Below the pieces are notes generated by a model. The model was not told the origin of the DNA, ran no database searches, and was given only the letters and a program-made list of their open reading frames with translations. From Tubulanus polymorphus (lineage: Eukaryota; Nemertea; Palaeonemertea; Tubulaniformes; Tubulanidae), in the NCBI RefSeq assembly GCF_964204645.1, contig NC_134033.1:2105631-2169630 (forward strand): a DNA stretch of 64,000 bases, written 5' to 3'. Positions within the stretch are counted from its first letter, which is position 1. Every line of letters begins with the position of its first letter. The position numbers and the translations under genes are program-made. This document shows, piece after piece, positions 11,480-21,369 of the stretch.

Positions 11480-12120
11480 AGACAAATACTTTGGGCTATA
11501 GGCAAGCTTTTTCGAACAAACTTTTTTACAACATAAATGATTACTGTATCGGTTAATTGATATTTTAAACATTTAACAAAATTTTGTAACGAGCTATAAG
11601 CGAAGACGATGTAACAAAAAATGTAACAAACTGAGCGATCTGCTTCATAAATAACATACGTAACATGAATATAATGCAATGGCTATTGATATCATAAACA
11701 TTTCAAACAAAACAAAAAAAAGAAAATAAAATTTCGTTACGAGCTATAAGCAACTTAATAAAGATGTAACAAAAAATATAACATTCGATTCAGTTTTCAG
11801 TCAGGGTGACTTTATGAAAGCAATAAATAGCTAATTGTAAAACCGGCAACTTTTTGAATTTAGTTAAGGGTATATATTATAATCCCGTCAAATCATGTGT
11901 TAAGCGTAATTGAAAAACGTCGCCGCTGATAAAGGCTCAACACAAGGAAAAACCGGTCGCCTATTCTTTTTCCTTATTCCTGGATGACGAGATTGAAGAC
12001 GTTTTTATTCGCCGTGGCAACCCCCGACTTCGTCGTTTATGCAATTCAGCAACGCAATAATTTGTTTAAAAGTCTAAAAGCGAATTAAGGTTTATGATCC
12101 CTAAAACGCATCACTGATAT

Positions 12121-14682
12121 TTAGTCGTCCAAAAACTGCCACGCGCCGAGAACACCTCCAACAATCATTATCAAATTCATCCCGTCAGCACTGATGGCAG
12201 CACTGTTACAATAGTCGAAATTGTTGCAGCAATGGAATGTGGCTGCAAAGCCATCGGGTGAGCTACTAAAATCTTCTTCTGCGTCAACGCAATAGTGACT
12301 ATTTTCCGTTGGAAAACATCCTCGAAAGTACGTTGATTCATCACGATTGGTAGAACACTATATCCGTGTTGACGCGATGAGGAGAGAATCCCACAATGAT
12401 AATAAAAAGTCCGAAAATGAAACTTCGAGATAGTAGTTTATTTCAACGTTTCGACTATATCCTAATAGTCATCTTCAGGAACTCCTCAATACGTTGATTC
12501 ATGATTTAATTTCTGTAATAAAATAGAGAATTTCGTAAAACACTTTGAACTCTGGCTATTGCCGCTTGAAACGGCCTGCAGGGCGGATCCAGCAGCTGTG
12601 GATACACGGTAATCCGACGCCTAAACTTCGGTACATGAACGCCATGCCGTAAAACGCAAAATCCTTATGGGAGTTTGGGGGCCCTGTCGCTTAAGATGAA
12701 TCGAGGGAGAAGCTCTGGGTCTTCAGTTGCTCAAAGGTTTGTTAAAGATAACTGGCGGATAAATACCGTAGTAACGATGAACTTTTAATTGTCACTATAT
12801 GTCAATTATCCACTGGTTAACTCTAACCAACTTTTGAGCAACTGGGTCTAGTTTCACGAAAAAGTTTAAGCCTAAAACAGTAAAGTTCGAATTGTTGTCC
12901 TCATTGAAAACATGAAATAACCAATGGCAATTACACCAAAAATTTGAGTTTAACTTTTTCGTGAAACCGGGCCCAGGCCCCAGAATTTCAATTTATTTCA
13001 TCCCTTTGAGCGTTTAGATTTGTAGGGTATCTAAGGAATTAAAAGAACCCTATAGCAACCCGTCCGGTCCCTCTTATTGGGCAAGGTCTCGATCCATCCC
13101 TGATACTGATACCTACCACGCATGTATAGTTACTGGGACACGTGACACTCATAACGGCATCCTTGTAGAATTGAAGGTCCTCAGGTGAAGGCTTCAAGCC
13201 GCCATTATTTTCAGATTTCGTGTACATTCCGCGCATGCAATCCTTCCCAGAAAACACCTTCCCGCTGGTGATTTCACTCTCAGCATCGGCTGCTATCACT
13301 CCATCTGAAAACCGAACACGCTTTGATAATGACTAGGGCATCCTTTACCAAAACTCTCGCAGGTGTTTGGATTGGCAGGGGTGTATGCCTACGAACCATA
13401 ATTTTTGATGATTTGAAAATAATTTCAAATGGTAGGCATGGAAATAAACTGTTGAAATTATTTTAATGGAGTATCTTTTCTCTGATTCAAAGTAGTTAAA
13501 ATTTGACTACTAAGCCATTCTTCAATAAAGTGTACAATGAATATAAAAAACGATGGTTCATTTAGACTGCAAAGTTTCACTGGTCGTTTTGAGACCAATT
13601 TGAGGTATGTGCTCCAAGGATTGAGAGAAATGTCCAAAAAAGATTTACGTCAGACAAAAAATAGACTTCTTACCCCTATAAAGTTTTTCATTATACAAGA
13701 TTTCACTTTTAGTTGAATACCTTTGATAATTCCAACAAATCTATTAACAATCGCCGGGCTGAATAAATTATATATTTACGCATTGGTTTCTTATGTGATA
13801 TCGATATAATATTCAATGACAAATACCTAACTAATCAAAGTCCGTTACAACGCCAAAAGTTTTAATGCCAACATTTTTTCAGGGAAGAAATTTGCTCAAT
13901 CTAACTGTAATTAAATGGAAACACCGTCTATTTTATCTCTAAACTCGTTACGACGCCATTTTTAATGGCATGGAACTAGTGTCAAAATTAGAATAGCATT
14001 TTCGTATATACGAGTTATGATAATTCATATGTTTGTACCCTACAACTTTTAAAATCCTGCTTGGTCCAGTTCCACAGTTCCGAGTTAAGATTTAACACTC
14101 TGAGTTAACTCATTGAAATGGAACAAACTTTAACTCAGACTTAACGCTAACTGTGGAACTGGGTCCGGATACGCGCCCTGGGTTCATGAACGCTTGATAA
14201 TTTTTACCAGTGAGAAAATTGCCCTCTGATCGCGTATATTCTCTCCGCGATATCAGACGTTAAAGCTAAATTATTGTTGACAAATACATAGGCCTACACC
14301 ATCCACACTTACGGTCTTCGGCGAATTTCCTCATTTGAGCCATTATTCCGGAATCGTCCTCTTTATTGTACTCACAAGAGACACAGGTCAAACTTGAAAC
14401 GGTCGCCCCTAAAAAAATTAAAATTCACAGGGTCATATATGTATGTAATTCAGCACAAAGAGAGTATTACCGGTACTGCATGAAAAAAAGGTTAATGAAA
14501 ACAGAGTGAATACGGTAGACTCCGTCCCCCTCACAACTCACAAACCCCAGTTAAGTCATACAGCCCGCTGGATGGCTGACTATCACTTTTTCTCCTAATT
14601 CAGAAATATACCTGTTTGAAAGTTTACCTTGAACCAATATGACAAGTAAAACTGCCGCAAACATTATCTGTAACTGATCCAT
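12121..14682 (-). CDS. Ly6/uPAR three-finger domain protein, secreted, probably GPI-anchored
   Basis: Exons 14682-14628, 14408-14313, 13304-13117 and 12357-12121 join in phase to 191 residues. Residues 1-18 (MDQLQIMFAAVLLVILVQ) form a signal peptide. The mature chain opens with LTCVSC and ends its domain with FHCCNNFDYCN, the CC-x(5)-CN signature of Ly6/uPAR folds; other cysteines sit in GKDCMRG, VTCPSNYTC, CSTNRD, FRGCFP and HYCVD. The C-terminus after the CN motif has NSAAIS and a hydrophobic MIVGGVLGAW tail, consistent with GPI attachment, though the tail is short and ends in FLDD. Members act as cell-surface ligands or channel modulators; the partner here is unknown. A minus-strand AATAAA sits at 12008-12003. 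It runs in tandem with TMEM254, 450 bp away. The large introns hold foldback copies. Confidence 0.85.
12385..12480. repeat. Fragment of a dispersed repeat with CAACGTTTCGACTATATCC
   Basis: Contains GTTTATTTCAACGTTTCGAC and ATCCTAATAGTCATCTTCAG, a pattern that resembles ends of retroelements in other invertebrates. Only a fragment is present and the family is not certain. Confidence 0.3.
12725..12846. mobile_element. Foldback element, CAGTTGCTCAAAGG family
   Basis: CAGTTGCTCAAAGG at the left and CCAACTTTTGAGCAACTGGG at the right form inverted ends. Complete relatives are at 49005-49131 and 58157-58289, a fragment near 23295. It abuts the next foldback directly. Confidence 0.65.
12842..12977. 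mobile_element. Foldback element, GGGCCCAGTTTCRC family
   Basis: Ends CTAGTTTCACGAAAAAGTTT and AACTTTTTCGTGAAACCGGG are inverted copies. The interior matches the copy at 38765-38890 well (AAAACATGAARTAACCAATG). Confidence 0.75.
14063..14168. mobile_element. Foldback element, GGNTCCAGTTCCACAGTT family
   Basis: TTGGTCCAGTTCCACAGTTC at the left and AACTGTGGAACTGGGTCC at the right. It lies in an intron of the Ly6 gene. Confidence 0.75.
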
Positions 14683-15134
14683 CTTGTTATCTTTCGTCGA
14701 TTTGTATGTATCCTAGCTGTCGTCTGTCACCTGTATAGAACTGATGTCGTCTGTCTTCGAAGAACTACTGTCCCGTCTGCTCACGCGGAGCGGGTACCCC
14801 TCACACCTCACACACCGTTTGCGCTTGACAACGAGTTCTTAATCTGCAGGAATCTTGCGCAATTTAAGCTTCAATCAATCCACTTATTTGTCAATTTCAG
14901 TGAAACAAAAACTTTGATTTCCTTTCATCAAAATTAATTCCTCCTTGACGCTCAACAAATGTTTCTTGGCAAGAGAGGAAATATGCAGACCATAAACAAA
15001 TCGTAAAAGAGATTTCAAACAGATTAATTATTCTAAAAATTCATCTATAAATACATCGATACATCATAATTAAATTTCGAGGTCAACGCATCTATACGAT
15101 AGATGGCGCATTGGTAAAACGAACATAAATTTTC

Positions 15135-16530
15135 TCATTTCTGTTTCTTGTTGCTAGACGTTACGGTTGAGGTAGCAGACGGTGGCGGTTCGTACGATTT
15201 TAAAATTCTCAACGACGGAAATCCGACGATAAAAGTTTGTATTATCCACAAAATTCGACAGCGACGACTTATATTTTTTCTCCTGGAAATGAAAATTAGA
15301 AACTGTTAAACAATTACATCTTCACCGCAAAAACCCAGTAGGGGGCGTTTCTTATGCTGGGTCACTGCACGACTGGTCAACAACAAACCACCAAAAATTC
15401 AAATCTCTGAATTTTCAAGAAAATAGAATTCCAGGATTTACCAGGATCAGTGAGAACTAAGAAAACAATTGGTTTTCGGAATGAAGTCAACTTTTTAATT
15501 CTAGCTGAGCTCATAAAAAATGAAAAATAAATTCTCGCATGCTCGAATTTATTTTTCATTTTTTACTCATTCGACCATTCATTCTTTGATATGAACCCCT
15601 ATTATCCCTATTACTAATAGCAATTGAGTTGATAAGCAATATTTCAACTCACTTGCATAATACATTTGCATACATGGCTTCACATACATGGGCAATCCAG
15701 GCACCAATACATCTGTAAATATAGAATAAATATTAATTGTCAGGGTCCGATTTAAGGAGCAAAGGCCACTCGCACGAGGGCAAGTACATCTGAAATTTCA
15801 CCAGCCCCTCAAATATCTTCTTGCCCTACACAGGCAGTCCGATTGGCTGAACAATTTTTGGTTCGGTTGGGAAATAAAGCTTTGAGACATGAAAATGCAC
15901 TAGCCAGAGGCGCCAGTGATTATGACAACCTGCCCTTGTCCCGGGCAATCGGACATGCGCTTAGATCGGAAATCGCTCTTGAAAATTTATTCATTTCGTA
16001 AATCAATATTAAAAAGATTGAATTGTATACATACATTAAGCATAAAAGGTATTTGTGGTTGAAATGTAAATAAACGATGAATTCACCGAGCGGCCCGAGG
16101 TGCTCGCAGGGAATCAGGTCCAGTCTAAACGGGGCTACCTGTAGTAACACGATAAATAAACATAGACAATAAAACAATGGAACTATAAAAAAAACAATTG
16201 AGCAATGTTGAGAATGTGGGTGCTAAAATGAGTCCAGTTAGATTCTATTTGACCCAACACGATAACCCTCTAGACCTTAAACCGTAACCTTTAGATTTTT
16301 TCGCAGTTGAAAAAGCCGCCATTTTGTTTTTTGATGTAACAGAAAAACTAGTCTCGTGGCTCGTGAACGACCATCTATCATCTAAGTTATGAAACACGTC
16401 AACGCTAACGGAATAAATTCATCGCGTTCATTTCTATACTCACGGTGCATATTGCCATTCCGTATATGATCAGGACGAACCATAGAAGTCCCGGACGTCG
16501 AAAAAAATCGAATCCACTGGGCGCCGCCAT
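15135..16530 (-). CDS. TMEM254: Transmembrane protein 254 homologue
   Basis: Four exons (16530-16444, 16138-16035, 15712-15653, 15282-15135) join exactly in phase to 132 residues, close to the human protein. Diagnostic stretches are CEHLGPLGEFIVYL (human-like LGPLG core), the short exon reading CIGAWIAHVCEAMYANVLC, and RILWIIQTFIVGFPSLRIL in the last exon. Three hydrophobic segments are visible: about residues 14-29, within the middle exons, and 90-107. The function of this small conserved membrane protein family is not established. The start ATG lies in AAGATGGCGGCGCC, a typical promoter-proximal context, and two CRE palindromes lie just upstream. The intron 15713-16034 contains a dispersed repeat (15745-15990). 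Identification rests on the exon series and conserved blocks and is firm. Confidence 0.92.
15745..15990. repeat. Dispersed repeat shared with 38915-39125
   Basis: Blocks GGGCAAGTACATCTGAAATT, AGCTTTGAGACATGAAA and CGGGCAATCGGACATGCGCT recur in the same order and orientation at 38915-39125. The two copies differ by small insertions. It is non-coding in both places, here in a TMEM254 intron. Confidence 0.7.
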
Positions 16531-16562
16531 CTTGGATTTCCCTCGGAAAACGCGGAAGTAGA

Positions 16563-16570
16563 TGACGTCA
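16563..16570. promoter_or_regulatory. CRE palindrome TGACGTCA, proximal
   Basis: Perfect cAMP-response element 33 bp upstream of the TMEM254 start codon, in AGTAGATGACGTCAT. CREB/ATF binding is inferred from the motif only. Confidence 0.6.
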
Positions 16571-16703
16571 TATTGCTGTATTCGGGCTCAGTCGCGTGCC
16601 AGGGATTGGAATCCTGGGACTTCATTTGGCCATGGATAACACCACACGTCGGACTCGTTCAGATAAGTCCGCCGACCGCCAATTCGATATTCCCGAAAGT
16701 AGA

Positions 16704-16711
16704 TGACGTCA
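16704..16711. promoter_or_regulatory. CRE palindrome TGACGTCA, distal
   Basis: Second perfect CRE, in AAGTAGATGACGTCATTTTG, sharing flanking bases with the proximal site, so the two may come from a local duplication. Confidence 0.55.
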
Positions 16712-16916
16712 TTTTGGCGGGATTTCCCCGGCATACATGCCGCGTAAAAAATGAAATGTTGTGAAAAATGTATCTTTTCATCGGTCTTTGTATCATTAAT
16801 GAAATGGGTGCACCTTTACTATCCCTTACACAGCAATTGAGAATATATAAATATGTAACGTATTCTCACTCTCTTACTCAAATGTGGAACTACTTTTTCT
16901 GACATTTTATGACATT

Positions 16917-17140
16917 GACAATGGGGACAGTGACATCGGGTGACATGGGGGACAGTGACATAGAGTGACATCGGGGACAGTGACATAGGGTGACATCGGG
17001 GACAGTGACATAGAGTGACATCGGGGACAGTGACATAGAGTGACATCGGGGACAGTGACATAGAGTGACATCGGGTGGGACAGTGACATAGAGTGACATC
17101 GGGGACAGTGACATAGAGTGACATCGGGGACAGTGACCTC
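16917..17140. repeat. Minisatellite of GGGGACAGTGACATAGAGTG units
   Basis: About nine units of 24-26 bp (GTGACATCGGGGACAGTGAC core). The plus strand is nearly stop-free in several reverse frames for this reason only. A related single copy in inverted orientation is at 20533-20567, beyond the DUF3987/zinc-ribbon pair. Confidence 0.85.
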
Positions 17141-17459
17141 TCTAGGATACATCTCCGGGGATATTTTTCCAGCTCCGCATCCCTCCCCCCAAAATGGTTG
17201 AGTTGCATCCAAGAAAACCATGCAGAAATGTCTAGAAAACAGCCAGCCATATGAGTTTTTAAAAGTGAAAATGTGATAATTATTAATCACTATTAGGACT
17301 CAATTATTTATTCCAATCGAATATATTTACATTGAAAAATTTTTCAAAAGTGACAATGTGATAACTATTAATCGCTATTCAAGTAAGTTTCTTATGGTAT
17401 GAATAAGGTATAATATTATTCACAATGGGGTATAGTATAAATGGGGCCGATAGATGTAA

Positions 17460-19377
17460 TTACAATAGTTCATGCTGGTAATGTTTTGGTAAATGCGTAA
17501 TAAATTCAGGTAAACAATCCTTTGAGAAATTTTCACTGTAATGCTGAATGTCGATTCCAGAATTGAAAATATCGTCATATTCAGGAAGTTGCACGGTGTC
17601 CGGATGCGGTTTCATGAAGAATACTGATCTTCCAAGAATGTAAATTCGGCCGAATCCTCGTTCGGTCAACTGCAGTAATTCGCCTGAAATAAAGTTTCAG
17701 TAGTTAGAAACTGATAGTAAAAGAGGATTATGAGGCTCATCGATTATGGCAGCGTCAATGACGGCCCAAAATAACAGCAAAATGAAGCTATAAAACGTTT
17801 GACTAGTACTAACAATAATAATTACCTTTAACTTGTTCTGCTAGACAGCTTTTCACAACTCTGTGAATGTTGCGTACAGATGTGACGGGTCCTTGTGACG
17901 AAAGCAAAGCCTTCGATATCTTTTGCGGAAATGATGACACGCGAGGCGCGTGTATTGAATCTACAGCATTGTGATGTTCCACTGCCTGTAAATCAAAATG
18001 GAAAAAATAATTTAGTGTAACCGGTAGTTATTATTGTCGTAAATGTTTAATAATTTGTGTGGGCAATGAACTTTTTATTAAGACCCATTGAGCAGTAAAT
18101 TGGTTCTCAGTGATTAGCGCCAATGCATTTTTCGTACGTGATGAAATTAATTTGATTTGGGGAATGCATACCTCGAGAAATATAGCTTTCTGGTGCTGCA
18201 TTGTTCTGAAAAGTGTTTTCGCAGCTTGCATTTGTTGCATTGGAATAATTTCTGAAATGGTGAATCTATTGTCGGATCTCCTTATGGTGTGCATCATCGC
18301 CTCAACGAATATATGCAGTAACGCAGCAAGCCGAAATATGTGCGTCGCATCCTTTGACGATGCCACGTATATATCGCCGTTCTGTTCTTGGTTTTCTTCT
18401 GAAATATGAAAATAAACGTAAAAATGAATGCATAGCCTTACGATTAAAGACCATTGGTAAAACCATGGTTTCAGCAACTTACCAATATTTTCGTGGTATC
18501 TGCGTTGAAGGTAATCGATGTATTCTTTCCTGATTTCATTAAACAAATTCTCACTTTCATCAGATAATGTGTATGTCACCTTATTGTTCAGGTGTACTTC
18601 ATACACAGACTGCAGAATGCTTTTGAACCCGTTTTTCAAGGGGGAGTTCATCACTTCGCGATGCGCTCTAACGTTTTCTTCAGGTTGATGCAATTCGGGT
18701 TTGCATACACAGAATGTAAATCTGTCTATAAAACCGTCCCCACGACACAATTGCACTAGTTCCATTAAAAGTGGTTCGGCCTGAACCATGACGTTCATCG
18801 ACATTGATGTTTTATTGAATCCTCTTTGTCCGTTGGATAAAGTTGAAGTATCTCCCCGACCTCCCCACATTTTGCAAAGCAACGCACGTTCAGTTTCGCC
18901 ATTTTTCTGTTTTATGTTAATAGCTTTGAGGAGTCTACCTCCTTCGTCCGACGTGATAAGTCCATAACCAGAATTTAAAGCCTGGTGTTTCTGTACCCCG
19001 GCTACAGAATAAGTCTCCAAAATGAAGTTATTTCCTGCATTTGCATCGGTATAGTAATCCGAAAACGGTTCGATAATCCGCTCGAAACAATTCGATTTGC
19101 CACATCCAGGATCACCAACTATCATCATGTAGCTATTCAAAGGACTGATGAACCCGGCATCTTTTGTACTGACACGAGTGTTTGGTCCAGCAATCGACGC
19201 AATACACGTTAACAACGTCGGAATTGCAATATCACAGTTGCAATTGTATGCTCTGTCGTATAATTTCAGCAGATCTAGCACATCCGGAGGTAATATTAAA
19301 TCCCATTGGAATTTGATCTTATATGCACTCTGATATAGTTTGAAGATACTACTTTTAGAAAAACGTTTACTAGCCAT
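17460..19377 (-). CDS. DUF3987-type P-loop (AAA+-like) protein of a probable mobile element
   Basis: Exons 19377-18483, 18398-18172, 17985-17826 and 17683-17460 join in phase to 501 residues. The start used is the ATG in a strong context (GCCATGGCT); an in-frame ATG lies 48 bp upstream. Motifs: Walker A GDPGCGKS, acidic LITSDEGG as a likely Walker B, SMNVMVQAEP as a sensor-like strand, and DGFIDRF with a candidate arginine finger. This order is that of DUF3987 proteins, seen in plasmid and phage replication proteins and scattered in animal genomes. The intron 18399-18482 is 84 bp and stop-free, so one continuous frame also reads through it, but GTAAGT and TTTCAG mark it as an intron. It lies head-to-head with the zinc-ribbon gene at 19951. 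Helicase or ATPase activity is inferred; its cellular role is unknown. Confidence 0.8.
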
Positions 19378-19950
19378 GGCGTGGAAAGTAAGGTAACTGT
19401 GAACTATTGAACAAATTATGACCATTTTATATGGTCAGTTAGTTATTCAATAATTCATTAACCAATGAAAATGGTTAGGCCTATTTAAGTGCGTCAATGA
19501 AACTTGACTATCAACGTATCGGTAAACAATTGCAGAAACAATGACAAATTAGGGTTTTAGTGCTAGTACTTAATTCGATTTGCTTGGGTCAAGATTCTAA
19601 ACAGGCAACTTTGACAGGAAATAGTCACACCGAAATTAAAGTGGTAATTAGTAATTGAGGTAGGATTTTAAAACTAGTGGTTTTGATAATTACAGGCCCT
19701 GTACTAACGGCTGCAGCCCACTAACAAATGTGTTAATGCATGGTATATTGAATACAAGCAATAAAGAAATCGAAATCAATGCATTGTTCAACGAAGCTGA
19801 ACAAGTACTAGTGGTAATCATATTTCCACATTTGTTTGCGGTTAACCTGTTTACCGTTCATTGTTCCATAATACTTTGTTATCAAAGTTTGGCCAATAGA
19901 AATGAGCCGAAATGAAAGGTTATGAACGGTCGAATTAAAAATTGGCTAAT
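19378..19950. promoter_or_regulatory. Divergent intergenic region between DUF3987 and zinc-ribbon genes
   Basis: About 570 bp separates the two start codons. It is AT-rich with no other supported gene, so it would hold both promoters if the pair is one unit. No specific operator was recognised. Confidence 0.4.
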
Positions 19951-20346
19951 ATGGAGTTTGGCACTAGGCTCATTTTTGGAACTACAAACATGATTTCGCC
20001 AGAAAGTAAAAAATTGAAAAATGATGATAGTTGGACTTGTAGTTATGAGAGAGACGATAAGAAAAAAGTCATCACCTATAAAGAATTAATTGGAACAATC
20101 ATGAATACAAGACGTGGAACTATTGACTGGTTAATGGATCGTAATCTGATTGCAGCTTCACGTCAGTGTCCGGTTTGTAATGATGAAATGAAATTGTCAT
20201 TGGACGTCAGCAAAAAATCTGCGAGTGAAGGATGGCGGTGGAGTTGCCGAAAACGTGTTGATAGTGTGTTGCACCAACGGTTTAAGTCGGTTCGAGGCGA
20301 CAGTTGGTTTTCTAAATCTAACTTAACGTTGTTAATAAAATGTTAA
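19951..20346 (+). CDS. Zinc-ribbon protein like the N-terminus of ISXO2/IS1595/Merlin transposases
   Basis: A 131-residue single-exon frame. After a polar N-terminus (MEFGTRLIFG) it has a helix-like stretch (WLMDRNLIAA), CPVCNDEM, WRWSCRKR and SVRGDSWFSKSNLTL. This order of CxxC, W-x-C and SxRxxxWF-x-S-x-L matches the DNA-binding zinc ribbon that precedes the DDE domain in ISXO2/Merlin-type transposases. The DDE domain is absent: the frame stops just after the ribbon, and the fourth cysteine is not present at its usual place (a His in VLHQR might replace it). An AATAAA lies at 20420-20425. It may be a stand-alone DNA-binding partner of the DUF3987 protein or a truncated transposase. I cannot tell which. 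Confidence 0.6.
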   Translation: MEFGTRLIFGTTNMISPESKKLKNDDSWTCSYERDDKKKVITYKELIGTIMNTRRGTIDWLMDRNLIAASRQCPVCNDEMKLSLDVSKKSASEGWRWSCRKRVDSVLHQRFKSVRGDSWFSKSNLTLLIKC

Positions 20347-20439
20347 TATCTGTTTCTGTTTAATCAAACGAATAATTGTAAATGCAAACATGGACTTTTT
20401 ATAGAACTGGTGATTTGTAAATAAAATTTGGGCTTTTAA

Positions 20440-21340
20440 TAGAAATATTGCAACACGTATTTCTTTTCATTTTTTGGAGTTCATAACAATGAATTAAATC
20501 TAATTCCATTAAACATCGCCATATCAGTGGTGTAGTGTCATTCATTGTCACTGTCACCAATGTCACCTCTTGATTCTATGTGTGTTTCACCCTCTTTGTC
20601 ACAGTCACTGATGCCCCCATAATTGTTCTGGCGTATTGATATACGGCGAATTACATGACTTCTCACTTATACATAAAAATAGTAGACTTGCACAGCTGTG
20701 TAAGGTATAGTAAAGCCAAGCCATGAAATGTGGTGACATTTAACCCGAAGTTTAAAAGGTTCAACATCGATTGACAATTCGATCTTAATTTAGAGGCGAG
20801 TTTTAAGATCAGAACCAACCAAAATAGGGGACTAGTAAGTAGTGGGTAAGTTTATTTAGTTCCCCAATCTTCAAATTACTATATTACTAACTATCTGTAT
20901 AATCTGATCATATATATCATCATTATCAATTGAATTACTATTATTATATACATATATATTGCTATAGTCCCCTATTCTTGAATCGCACCCAGGATTCAAA
21001 CCCGCTTGTCATTCCATCCCTGATCTGCTGATGATGTATCGTTTTAAAAAGCCATGATGAGTTGAGTTGAGAGTTGTTTCATAAACCTTCTTAATGCCAT
21101 GGCAAAGGACCACAGCCTTGTGTTTTCACCATAGCCGCATAAAGGCTACAATCAATGTAGTAAGCAGCACGACTCAAACCCACTCGAACCCAAACAAAAC
21201 ACAATATCAAAATGTTTTTTTTGCCGAAGTAGCCTTCATACTGTAGTTTATTTTCCGCCCTCTGCCTCTAATTAGGATATAACGCTAATTTCGTGTTGTT
21301 AATTGTAATGATTGATTGGATGTTAATAAATGTTCTTTTT
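20440..21340. other. Intergenic stretch before RB1
   Basis: Contains the inverted relative of the 16917 minisatellite (20533-20567), a TA-rich run near 20900-20965, and a GGATTCAAACCC box near 20993 that resembles a tRNA B box without a convincing partner. No gene is supported. Confidence 0.5.
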
Positions 21341-21369
21341 TTAGACATTGTGTAGTTGTTTGATAAACG

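Noticed and set aside
16819-17290. Three overlapping minus frames rich in MSLSPMSLYVTVP
   Set aside because: All come from the GTGACA minisatellite and are open in several frames at once, as expected of a short tandem repeat.
18110-19333. Plus-strand frames across the DUF3987 gene
   Set aside because: They overlap firmly placed exons with Walker motifs on the minus strand and lack motifs of their own.
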